19,267 nt of DNA, taken from contig CATXUX010000053.1 of NCBI GenBank assembly GCA_958402795.1, forward strand, positions 1 through 19,267, given 5' to 3'. Positions within the stretch are counted from its first letter, which is position 1, and every line of letters begins with the position of its first letter. Made by a program: the position numbers and the translations under genes. The notes beneath the pieces are model-generated. The model was not told the DNA's origin, did not search any database, and saw nothing but the letters and a program-made list of their open reading frames with translations. Origin of the DNA: an uncultured Lachnospiraceae bacterium (GTDB taxonomy: Bacteria; Bacillota; Clostridia; Lachnospirales; Lachnospiraceae). Below are positions 8,615 to 15,580 of this stretch, piece by piece.

Positions 8615-9766
8615 TTATTCCATTTCCACTGCTTTTTCTTTTTTCCCTGCCAGAAGAATTCCTGCCACCACTGCGGTAAACGGCGCAACCGTCACCAGTC
8701 CAAAGCTTCCCACAATGGTATCCAGCACCTCTGCCGCCACATATTTATAATTCAGAATATGATCGATCGGCGTACCCTGCGCCATAAATACCATCAGGAG
8801 CGCAATGTATTCTCCTGAATACGCGAGAAGCAGTGTCGTTGTCATCGTTCCCATCGCCGCGCGTCCCACATTCATTCCGGATCTGATTGCTTCCCTCCGG
8901 CTGATCTCCGGTTTCTTTGCTACCACTTCTGCAATGGCCGATGTAATATCCACGGAAAGATCCATCATTGCTCCGGAAGCGCCGATAAAAATACTGCTCA
9001 TAAAAATCGCAGTCAGGTCCAGATCCTGATATCCACTGTACAAGAGCGATTCTGAATTTGACATCACCGCTCCGTGGATCTGAAACATATCTGTAAACAG
9101 AATCCCCAGTACACAAGTTGTCAGTACGCCAAGCAGAGCGCCGCATATCGCCGCAACAGTACGCCGGTCCAGACCGTACACAAAAAAGATGATCACTGCC
9201 GTCAGCGCCGCTGTGACAGCGATTCCTACCCAGGCAGGCGAGTAGCCTTTCAGGTAGCAGGGAACCAGTATCTTCCAGATCATAAGTACGGTAATCAGAA
9301 AAGAAAGTATCGCCTGAAATCCGTTTCTGCCTGCAAATATCACAAGAAACACCGCAAAACTTACAAGCAGAAGGATCTCTTTATTCAATCGGTAGTGATC
9401 CGACATGACAACAGATCTGACCTCGTCTCCGTCATAGCTGATCGTCAAAAGCGCACGGTCTCCCACCTTAAAAATTTTATCTTTCTCCAATGAGCCGGAC
9501 AGAAAATTGACTCCGGTCAGTTTTCGTCCCTTGAATATCCCGTTTTCAATCTCAACCGTGCACGACTGTTCTCCCGACTGTACGATGCCGGAAGAAATAA
9601 TTGCAGAATTATCTGTTTCCGTTACCTTTCCGACAGCACGCTCTGTCCCCTGATAAATGAGAGCGTCCTCATAGCCGGTGGGAACCGCCATGAGGACCGC
9701 AATCAGAAGCACGCCCGCAGCTATTGTCAGCAAGGCATTTTTCTTCTTTGTAAAAAGCACTTTCAT
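8615..9766 (-). CDS. YibE/F-family multipass membrane protein
   Basis: This is a 383-aa integral membrane protein. It has an N-terminal TM segment (about 12-30), an extracytoplasmic beta-rich segment to about residue 125 and then roughly seven further hydrophobic helices. The DLSVDITSAIAE...REAIRSGMNVGRAAMGTMTTTLLLAYSGEYIALL region is diagnostic of the YibE/F family, from memory. No biochemical function is firmly established for the family; a transport role is usually presumed. Its ATG follows the TAA of the alkaline phosphatase gene with no intervening base, and AGGAG sits eight bases upstream inside that gene. The two are thus translationally coupled and probably share the phosphate-responsive promoter. 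That context suggests, without proving, a role linked to phosphorus supply. Confidence 0.85.
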   Translation of the reverse strand: MKVLFTKKKNALLTIAAGVLLIAVLMAVPTGYEDALIYQGTERAVGKVTETDNSAIISSGIVQSGEQSCTVEIENGIFKGRKLTGVNFLSGSLEKDKIFKVGDRALLTISYDGDEVRSVVMSDHYRLNKEILLLVSFAVFLVIFAGRNGFQAILSFLITVLMIWKILVPCYLKGYSPAWVGIAVTAALTAVIIFFVYGLDRRTVAAICGALLGVLTTCVLGILFTDMFQIHGAVMSNSESLLYSGYQDLDLTAIFMSSIFIGASGAMMDLSVDITSAIAEVVAKKPEISRREAIRSGMNVGRAAMGTMTTTLLLAYSGEYIALLMVFMAQGTPIDHILNYKYVAAEVLDTIVGSFGLVTVAPFTAVVAGILLAGKKEKAVEME

Positions 9767-11389
9767 TTATTCGACTCCTAACAGATCTGCCATTCTATGA
9801 TAAATATCTGTATTGTCATAGTAGCCGTCAAAGCTCTCTGCACCGACACCCTGTACCAGTACCTCCACCGGAAGTCCGGTATGTGCATAGGAACCGAAAT
9901 TAACGCCGCTCTTATTGTTCAGGATATGGGTAATGGTTACCGTAAGCGGTTCATAGCTCCCATATTTGATATATTCTTCCTGTCCGAACTCCTCTTCTTC
10001 TCCGGTACGCGACATGGTCGTTTCATACGCATCCTTTAACTGCTGATACTCATAATCTGTCATGACCAGATCACCTGTATCCTCCGACTCCGGATGCAGA
10101 TCCGCGCTGTCCTTCTGCTGGGTATCTTCCGCTCCCGCCTCAGCCGGCGCCTGCAGGCCAAATAGCTCCGTCACATCGTTCATGACTGTATCAAAATCTG
10201 TTTTATTTTCCTTGTATGCAGAAACATAATCCGAGTCGAATCTGGCATAGGATATCTTCTGGTTCTCAAAATTCTGCAGGAATGTATCATAATCCGTTCC
10301 CGCAAAACCGATCGTCAGTCCACCTGTCTCATGGTCGCCGGTTACAATAATCAGCGTTTCATCCGGATGTTCATTATAAAAGTCCAGCGCCTTACCTACT
10401 GCATCATCCAGCGCTATCGTGTCTGAAATGGTAGCGGCAGCATCATTTGCGTGGCAGGCCCAGTCAATCTTTCCGCCTTCTACCATCATGAAAAATCCAT
10501 TCTCATTATCCAGAACTTCAATTCCCTTTTCCACATAATCTGCCAGCGCCCATTCATCATCTGCGCGATCCATCTCATAGGACATCGCATCTTCATCAGC
10601 CAGATGTTCATCAATGACAATTGCTTTCCCATCATCTGCCGACAGTTTTTCCGCTTCCGCCTGCGTCGTGACTACTTTATATCCGGCGTCCTCCGCCAGC
10701 TCATACAAGTCGTCCTGATTCTCATCCGCACCTGTCGGTTTCTTCAACGCACCGCCGGCAAAGTAATCAAAATCGCTCTCGATCAGCTCCAGTCCGATTT
10801 CATAATAATTGTTTCTGGATTCCTGATGCGCATAGAATGCCGCCGGGGTCGCATGATTCAGATTTACGCTGGAGAGAATCCCGATCTTATAATCTTTCTG
10901 ATCTTTGAGCTTTTCTGCGATCGTCTCATACTCTTCCGAGAAGTCCTCGCTGACATTGATGCTGCCGCTCCATGTCTTATTTCCCGTTGCGATCGATGTC
11001 GCCGTAGACGCAGAATCCGGTGCAAATGATGTACTGTCGTAAGTCTGTGCCGAACCTGCCACAGGAAGCGTCATCATATTCAGTTGATTTTTGCTGGTCA
11101 GAACCGTTTTCTCTTCTCCCTCAACAGTCACCGTCTCTGCCTCATCCTGAGATGTTGCACTGACAAAATAATTCGTAAGCTCTACCTGTGGATAGCTCAT
11201 TCCGTCTCCGATAAACAAAAATACATATTTCGGCGTGCCGTCCGATGTCCCTTCCGATGCATTTCCTTCCGTATTCGCTGTTTCCTCCGATGCTTCACTT
11301 TTCTGCGTTTCGTCTGTGCTGCCACAGCCGGTCAGCGCCGACATTGCAAGCATTCCCGCCAGGAGTGCAGATATTACTCTTTTTTTCAT
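9767..11389 (-). CDS. Lipoprotein alkaline phosphatase
   Basis: A periplasm-facing or surface phosphomonoesterase of the alkaline phosphatase superfamily, releasing phosphate from organic esters. The 540-aa protein has a lipoprotein signal with lipobox LTGC (Cys22) and an acidic Ser/Glu spacer. It carries the metal site IGDGMS (Asp62), the nucleophile region PDSAST (Ser126 after Asp125), VEGGKIDWACHAND, the metal ligands of TGDHETGG, and a late YAHTGLPV carrying another metal His. All key residues of a two-zinc phosphatase are present. A Glu/Asp-rich insert lies between the DHE motif and the last His. The ATG at 11389 is chosen because GGAG is nine bases upstream and the lipoprotein signal starts there; an upstream in-frame start would add 13 charged residues. 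It is the first gene of a pair with the YibE/F gene. Confidence 0.93.
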   Translation of the reverse strand: MKKRVISALLAGMLAMSALTGCGSTDETQKSEASEETANTEGNASEGTSDGTPKYVFLFIGDGMSYPQVELTNYFVSATSQDEAETVTVEGEEKTVLTSKNQLNMMTLPVAGSAQTYDSTSFAPDSASTATSIATGNKTWSGSINVSEDFSEEYETIAEKLKDQKDYKIGILSSVNLNHATPAAFYAHQESRNNYYEIGLELIESDFDYFAGGALKKPTGADENQDDLYELAEDAGYKVVTTQAEAEKLSADDGKAIVIDEHLADEDAMSYEMDRADDEWALADYVEKGIEVLDNENGFFMMVEGGKIDWACHANDAAATISDTIALDDAVGKALDFYNEHPDETLIIVTGDHETGGLTIGFAGTDYDTFLQNFENQKISYARFDSDYVSAYKENKTDFDTVMNDVTELFGLQAPAEAGAEDTQQKDSADLHPESEDTGDLVMTDYEYQQLKDAYETTMSRTGEEEEFGQEEYIKYGSYEPLTVTITHILNNKSGVNFGSYAHTGLPVEVLVQGVGAESFDGYYDNTDIYHRMADLLGVE

Positions 11390-11433
11390 ATACTTAGTCT
11401 CCTTTTTCTTTCTGTCAAGAATTGACAAAAAGA

Positions 11434-11488
11434 ATTATAAGGAGATATTGTAAAATGTATGCAAATGTGTACGTAAAAAGTTCGTAAT
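11434..11488 (-). promoter_or_regulatory. Phosphatase promoter with PhoP-box-like direct repeats
   Basis: On the minus strand the order is ATTACG, 5 bp, TTTACG, 6 bp, TTTGCA, 5 bp, TTTACA, 9 bp, then a perfect TATAAT at 11434-11439. The Bacillus PhoP box is a run of TT(A/T/C)A(C/T)A hexamers spaced by about 5 bp, covering roughly -20 to -60. Sequence, period and position all fit. A further TTTACA lies upstream at 11509-11514. No good -35 is present, as expected for an activated promoter. The remainder of the 11390-11601 gap holds only the phosphatase leader and no gene. Confidence 0.6.
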
Positions 11489-11601
11489 GTAGGAAAACTT
11501 ATATATTTTGTAAAATCTTTATCATTCTCTGATCCTGTTCTCCTATAAAATATTTGTCCAGTACCCTCTGGAATACTTCGCATTCCGGTTTTTCCAATAC
11601 A

Positions 11602-12258
11602 TTACAACAGCTTACTCAATGTTGCAAGCTTCGATTCCATTTTTATACTATTTTCAGCAGCAAGTTTCTTTATCCATGCTTTATCTTCATTCCTATATGG
11701 ATCCTTAAAGAATCTTTTAACAAACTTCACTATCTGGCTCTTGAAAGACCAATTAAGATTTGATGATGTGTTAATTGAATTAAAATCATTCACAGTTTGT
11801 TTTGCGTCTACTGCGCCAAGCAAGTATCTAAGAATCAAAACATCTGCAAAAGTAAATGGCATAATATCATCTTCAAACTGTAATAATGACATATATGGTC
11901 CGCCTTGCTTCGTATCATCTGTCACTAATGAATATGCACCAAGTGTCTGGGCCAGTGATATCGCGTATACTTCTCCCAAATCACCTGTCCCATACAAATT
12001 TCTATTTTCATTTACATTATATTCAAAGATCTTATATACTTGCAAATTCTTCAACTTTTGATCTGTGTATAATTCAATCTTTCCGGCAGCAATATCAATA
12101 TCAACCTGCGTAAGTACATCCTGACCATGATTTTCTAACTCAACCTTACGAATCTGCTCATAAATGAATACGCCTCCGTCAAAAAATTTAAATAATATAT
12201 TCTGGAGACCTGCCTTATAGAAGTGGATTATAACATTTGTATCTAAAGAGGCTCTCAA
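11602..12258 (-). CDS. PIN-domain protein (putative ribonuclease/toxin) of an XRE-ImmA-PIN operon
   Basis: The 218-aa protein opens with SLDTNVII, the first strand of a PIN nuclease domain. The acidic metal-binding set is visible: Asp6, Glu40 or Glu42, Asp93 and Glu96 (GTGDLGEVYAISLA), and Asp114/115 (LVTDD). A basic, helical extension of about 65 residues follows the domain, making it longer than VapC toxins of about 130-140 aa. PIN proteins are Mg-dependent RNases, often toxins. The start is a TTG whose bases overlap the TGA stop of the peptidase gene (TTGA), with a perfect AGGAGG nine bases upstream, so translation is coupled. Target and toxicity are unknown. Base composition is more AT-rich than the housekeeping genes on either side. 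Confidence 0.8.
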   Translation of the reverse strand: MRASLDTNVIIHFYKAGLQNILFKFFDGGVFIYEQIRKVELENHGQDVLTQVDIDIAAGKIELYTDQKLKNLQVYKIFEYNVNENRNLYGTGDLGEVYAISLAQTLGAYSLVTDDTKQGGPYMSLLQFEDDIMPFTFADVLILRYLLGAVDAKQTVNDFNSINTSSNLNWSFKSQIVKFVKRFFKDPYRNEDKAWIKKLAAENSIKMESKLATLSKLL

Positions 12259-13073
12259 TCGTCTAAACCTCCTATCAAATCATCTAAGTCATCATCGTCG
12301 TCAGTATGTTCCACAAGCTTATCACTAATATCTTCCGTGGTAAGATGATAATAATTCAATACTCTCTCCAAGGTTTCCTTTGGTACTGCATTATGATTGT
12401 AATTGTATATTGCGTAATCAATATACTCATGTGGAATGTTAATATCATTACTAGGTACATTCAGTCTTGCATTTCCGCCAACACCTCGGAGCAGATTACC
12501 AACCCGCTTCTCCGTTTTCTCATTATCGAGACGTATTTTCTGATTTTGATCTATAACATTCAAACTTTCCAATCGATTTAATGCCATATCAAAACTTACA
12601 TTGAACTCAGACATAATACGCGCAATATCCATTGCAGATAATCCTTTTTCATGAAAGTTTTGTATCTCCAGATCAATAAATCGATCAACATCATCAGCCG
12701 GCATTAACAAACAAGCTGCAAAATAATTCGCTTCCTGTTCTTTTCCGTCCGTACTTCGCCCATTTATTGTCAGATTATCATCAATAAAAGAATTATCATC
12801 CATTAAATGTAAAATAACATGACCAATTTCATGAGCGAGCGTAAAAATTTCTCTAGATAATCTACTACAGCTATTAGTGAAAATTATAATATCATTATCC
12901 TTTTTTACAGTAAAACCAAGATCAGCATTCTCTCCAAGTGGATACCTAAACAGTTTATATCCTAATCTTTCACATTCCTTGAACAAATCAATAATTCCAT
13001 ACCTGCTGATCTTGCACTTTACTCTAAAGGAATCCGCTTTGATGCGAATCTCTCTCTTTCTACCATCCTGCAT
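12255..13073 (-). CDS. ImmA/IrrE-family zinc metallopeptidase
   Basis: This is a 272-aa cytoplasmic peptidase of the COG2856 type. LAHEIGHVILH (HExxH at 81-85) supplies two zinc His and the catalytic Glu; KEQEANYFAACLLMP supplies the third ligand (Glu112 or Glu114) and the family signature. The C-terminus ends in an acidic DDDDDLDDL run that could compete for or block a binding site (inference). Known relatives ImmA (ICEBs1) and IrrE (Deinococcus) cleave a partner XRE repressor after DNA damage. The gene begins 11 bp after the XRE gene, whose TAG stop is part of this gene's AGGAGG, and it overlaps the PIN gene by four bases. Cleavage of the neighbouring XRE protein is therefore the natural hypothesis. 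Confidence 0.9.
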   Translation of the reverse strand: MQDGRKREIRIKADSFRVKCKISRYGIIDLFKECERLGYKLFRYPLGENADLGFTVKKDNDIIIFTNSCSRLSREIFTLAHEIGHVILHLMDDNSFIDDNLTINGRSTDGKEQEANYFAACLLMPADDVDRFIDLEIQNFHEKGLSAMDIARIMSEFNVSFDMALNRLESLNVIDQNQKIRLDNEKTEKRVGNLLRGVGGNARLNVPSNDINIPHEYIDYAIYNYNHNAVPKETLERVLNYYHLTTEDISDKLVEHTDDDDDLDDLIGGLDD

Positions 13074-13084
13074 TTACGAGCCTC

Positions 13085-13417
13085 CTAAATCATGTCCTTA
13101 TGCTGAAGTTTTTCACACATATGTTTGTTTGCATAAAATAAATCAAGCATATCAAATATCTGTTTAGAAGATTCGCTTTCTTCTCCAACTCTATACGCAA
13201 CTGCCGGAGTCTCATCAAGGACTCTTGTTATATCTCCTACAGTCACATCCAGAACTGCTGCAACTTTAGCAAGGATATCCAATGTAATACTATTCGCACC
13301 GCTCTCAATTCTCGCATATTTCTGTCTGCTAACCCCAATCAGATCAGCAACCTGCTCCTGGGTGAGCTTCTTCGCATTTCTTAATGCCTTAATACGGCTG
13401 CCTAATATTTCATTCAT
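13085..13417 (-). CDS. XRE-family repressor, first gene of the ImmA-PIN operon
   Basis: The 110-aa DNA-binding protein has a Cro/C1-type helix-turn-helix at about residues 8-62 (SRIKALRNAKKLTQEQVADLIGVSRQ...). A ~45-aa tail with IFDMLDLFYANKHM follows; it resembles tails of other regulators paired with COG2856 peptidases and may be the dimerisation or cleavage region. The start is placed at the second ATG (13417), where GGAGG is seven bases upstream; the ATG two codons earlier touches the same site directly. A near-consensus promoter with palindromes lies just upstream, suggesting autorepression. It sits 11 bp before the peptidase gene in the same transcript. Confidence 0.88.
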   Translation of the reverse strand: MNEILGSRIKALRNAKKLTQEQVADLIGVSRQKYARIESGANSITLDILAKVAAVLDVTVGDITRVLDETPAVAYRVGEESESSKQIFDMLDLFYANKHMCEKLQHKDMI

Positions 13418-13442
13418 GATCATCCCTCCATTTCCGTGTACT

Positions 13443-13468
13443 ATTATTCTATCACAAAAATGAATAAT
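13443..13468. promoter_or_regulatory. Candidate operator inside the XRE promoter
   Basis: An inverted repeat, ATTATTC (13443-13449) and GAATAAT (13462-13468), brackets the spacer and -10 element. Half-sites are perfect over 7 bp and centred 19 bp apart, about two helical turns. This placement would let a dimeric XRE protein block polymerase. Assignment is by position only. Confidence 0.4.
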
Positions 13469-13473
13469 GTCAA
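13446..13473 (-). promoter_or_regulatory. Strong promoter of the XRE-ImmA-PIN operon
   Basis: The minus strand has a perfect TTGACA at 13468-13473, a 16-bp spacer and TAGAAT at 13446-13451, about 29 bp upstream of the XRE start. Such a near-consensus promoter would normally need a repressor. Confidence 0.7.
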
Positions 13474-13478
13474 TCCAA

Positions 13479-13500
13479 AATGTTATGATTTTATAACATT
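13479..13500. promoter_or_regulatory. Second palindrome just upstream of the XRE promoter
   Basis: AATGTTAT-GATTTT-ATAACATT is a perfect 8-bp inverted repeat with a 6-bp spacer, five bases upstream of the -35 element. It could be another operator, or a weak AT-rich terminator for the radical SAM gene upstream (the minus strand continues with TTTTGG). The rest of the 13424-13632 gap shows no supported gene. Confidence 0.45.
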
Positions 13501-13632
13501 ATTTTTATCATATGTTGCATTTTAAATCCATCTTGAGATATATCCCACATATTAAATTTCACAACTGCACATGCAAGAGTTCCCCACTGTTCTGATTTAC
13601 TGCAATGCCATTTGGAATTTGGAATGTTACAA

Positions 13633-14718
13633 TCACAAAGGTACAGAACCCGTTTTATACTTAGACTTTCTGTCACAAAGAACAATCTCAGGTCTGATCG
13701 GACACCCTCCCATGCACAATTTCCGATCTATGCAATCGGGACAGGATGTTCTGAAATGATTACGAAAATTCTCAAATTCTTTACTGTTCCATGCTTCCAA
13801 AATCGTATGGTTTCTTAAGCTGACCGCCCAGCGCATCTCTTGGTTATCAAAGCTGCATGGCATTATCTTCATATCCGGAGAAATATATGCAGACCAGCGT
13901 GCTCCTTCACATGTATCCAGACTCTCCATATTGATCCTTCCCGGAGCATTTACTAAGGCCGGTACTGTGCAGGAATCAAAACCGATTTTATAATCGATCC
14001 TGCCTGAATTTATAAGGTGAATCAGCTTTTGGAACTGTTCATGTTCTATCGTAATCATATTCTGCCTTGTTCCAAGTCCGACAGGCTTGTGCAAAAGGAA
14101 AACCACCGCATTAATACCTGACGGAAAACCATGAGAAATCAGACGCTCCATAGCTTCCTCAACAGTATTTTTACTAAGGACATAATGTATGTTCGTCTTA
14201 ACCCCGGCTTTTATAAGCATTTCAACTGCACGCCTTGTATATTTGCTGCGATACCAGCTCACCGCAACAGCGCCGCAGTATCTACTGCAAAGTTCAGCAA
14301 TCTTCTCTGTCATTCCCAAACCGGAAGTCGTAAAATTAGGTACAATATTCTCTCGCTTACAAATTTCAAGAATCTCAGGAAAATTCTCATGCTGATCCGG
14401 ATCCCCGCATCCGCCAAGAGCAAACTGATACGTCTGATTCCTGCATTGCACTACAATATTTTCAAAATCCTGCAGACTCATATTGGGTTCCTTCTTATGC
14501 AGGCCGTTCTGATAGCATTCAACCCCGGCCTTTATACAAAGTCCTTCCTGGCCATGCCTGCAATGTCCCATAATACCAATGTCCAGCAGTTCCGGAAAAG
14601 ACGCCATAAACGGATCAATCCCTGTATCTTTTCCATTCTTCAGAATACCCGTCCGAAGATATCTACCCGTTTTCTCATCAAAAAGAGAAACAAATTCCTT
14701 TTCCTTTCTTATTTTCAT
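13633..14718 (-). CDS. SPASM-domain radical SAM protein with atypical cluster motif
   Basis: The 361-aa protein has a radical SAM barrel and a C-terminal SPASM domain. The expected N-terminal cluster region is GHCRHGQEGLC followed by IKAGVECYQ, giving C53-x7-C61-x6-C68 in place of CxxxCxxC. The next SAM-binding strand, LGGCGDPDQHENF (101-113), fits the GGEP-type motif. The SPASM part shows C270 and C288, then C326-x2-C329-x5-C335-x3-C339 and C348, the pattern for two auxiliary Fe-S clusters. SPASM enzymes mostly modify peptides or proteins (thioether, C-C or epimer formation) or mature enzymes. It starts eight bases after the NSSSSSF-protein stop, with AAGG overlapping that stop, so the pair is coupled. 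The adjacent 124-aa protein is the obvious candidate substrate; the reaction is unknown. Confidence 0.8.
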   Translation of the reverse strand: MKIRKEKEFVSLFDEKTGRYLRTGILKNGKDTGIDPFMASFPELLDIGIMGHCRHGQEGLCIKAGVECYQNGLHKKEPNMSLQDFENIVVQCRNQTYQFALGGCGDPDQHENFPEILEICKRENIVPNFTTSGLGMTEKIAELCSRYCGAVAVSWYRSKYTRRAVEMLIKAGVKTNIHYVLSKNTVEEAMERLISHGFPSGINAVVFLLHKPVGLGTRQNMITIEHEQFQKLIHLINSGRIDYKIGFDSCTVPALVNAPGRINMESLDTCEGARWSAYISPDMKIMPCSFDNQEMRWAVSLRNHTILEAWNSKEFENFRNHFRTSCPDCIDRKLCMGGCPIRPEIVLCDRKSKYKTGSVPL

Positions 14719-14726
14719 AACGCACC

Positions 14727-15101
14727 TTAATAACTGAGATCTCCATCGATTGCTACAAATTCATCTTTTCCGCCTTCTTCCAGCTTATTCCAGAGTTCCT
14801 CAAACAATCCTCCATAATTATAATCACAACATTCAAAATCAATCCATCCTCCATAAACTGTTTTTCCCTCTTTCAACACTCTGCGGATTTCCGCCTGTTC
14901 CTGCGTACCTATATATTCCTCTTCGAATAACTTCTGAATCTGATCTTCCGTACTGTTCGGTTCAAGCATTTTCCTTCCCATCATGTTTTCCAAAACAAAC
15001 TCGACGATAAGACCTTTAAGCTGTTCCGAAAGTTCTTCTTTCCTTGCAATAATAAAACTGCTGCTACTGGAATTTGTCACAAAGTCCATTCTCACCTTCA
15101 T
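14727..15101 (-). CDS. Small protein with N-terminal NSSSSSF motif
   Basis: I do not recognise a functional family for this acidic 124-aa protein. It begins MKVRMDFVTN, five consecutive serines (11-15) and FII, then continues as a soluble, mostly helical Glu-rich protein with a Cys pair (91-92) in a Gly/Tyr/Asp segment. A similar M-x-R-x-x-FV-S/T-N-SSSSS-F opening occurs, as I recall, at the N-terminus of many otherwise unrelated bacterial and phage proteins of unknown role. This is not a Sec signal. The ATG at 15101 is chosen since GGAGG is eight bases upstream; an earlier in-frame TTG overlaps that site. It lies 27 bp after an XRE gene and 8 bp before a SPASM radical SAM gene, making it a plausible substrate or partner. 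Confidence 0.75.
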   Translation of the reverse strand: MKVRMDFVTNSSSSSFIIARKEELSEQLKGLIVEFVLENMMGRKMLEPNSTEDQIQKLFEEEYIGTQEQAEIRRVLKEGKTVYGGWIDFECCDYNYGGLFEELWNKLEEGGKDEFVAIDGDLSY

Positions 15102-15128
15102 ATGTTTATCCTCCAATTTTGATATTGT

Positions 15129-15488
15129 TTATATATCCAAATTGTAACTTCTCCGGCAAGAATTGTCATTGAATTCAAAATTCAATTTTGTATAGTATGC
15201 TATTAGGCGCAATGGCTGTTTACCACGCTGGTCCATTTCGGATATCTGTCTGCTTCCTTCCAGCATATCATCTACCTTGATATTGAAAAGCTGACTTAAC
15301 GCATACAGATTATCAATACTTGGAATATTTATTCCTTCCAACCAGCGGTAAACGGTTTGAACACAAGTCAATCCAAGGTATTTCTGAACGTCTGCAGGCT
15401 TTAAATGATTCCACGTCATTAAATATTTCAGCCGTTTTGCTGTTTCTTTTTTATTTATTATCGGAAATATATCCTTGTCTTTTCTCAT
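15129..15488 (-). CDS. XRE-family regulator, first gene of the NSSSSSF/radical SAM operon
   Basis: The 119-aa protein has a helix-turn-helix of the Cro/C1 type at about residues 15-72. The recognisable parts are TAKRLKYLMTWNHLKPADVQ, then YLGLTCVQTVYRWLEG, then NIPSIDNLYALSQLFN and a VDDML end. A short basic tail (RLIAYYTKLNF) follows. The ATG at 15488 is used because AGGAG lies eight bases upstream; an earlier in-frame TTG would place that site inside the coding region. It is followed at 27 bp by the NSSSSSF gene, so it probably controls this operon. No clear promoter or operator could be assigned in the 92 bp before it, which separates it from the reductase pseudogene. Confidence 0.82.
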   Translation of the reverse strand: MRKDKDIFPIINKKETAKRLKYLMTWNHLKPADVQKYLGLTCVQTVYRWLEGINIPSIDNLYALSQLFNIKVDDMLEGSRQISEMDQRGKQPLRLIAYYTKLNFEFNDNSCRRSYNLDI

Positions 15489-15580
15489 ACTTACCGCTCC
15501 TTTTCGCAAATCTTTGTTCCATTATTAAGTGCGAATTTTAAGTTTTGAATATATGCTTTAACTTTCAGCTCGCTTTATAG

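Noticed and set aside
11521..11601. Terminator for the PIN operon
   Set aside because: Only a 5-bp GGAAT/ATTCC stem without a T-run was found; not convincing.
13491..13685. A 64-codon minus-strand frame running from the end of the radical SAM gene to the palindrome
   Set aside because: Part of it (QWGTLACAVVKFNMWDIS) looks protein-like and could be a remnant or small peptide, but its starts lie inside the radical SAM gene, no RBS was found, and nothing is recognised.
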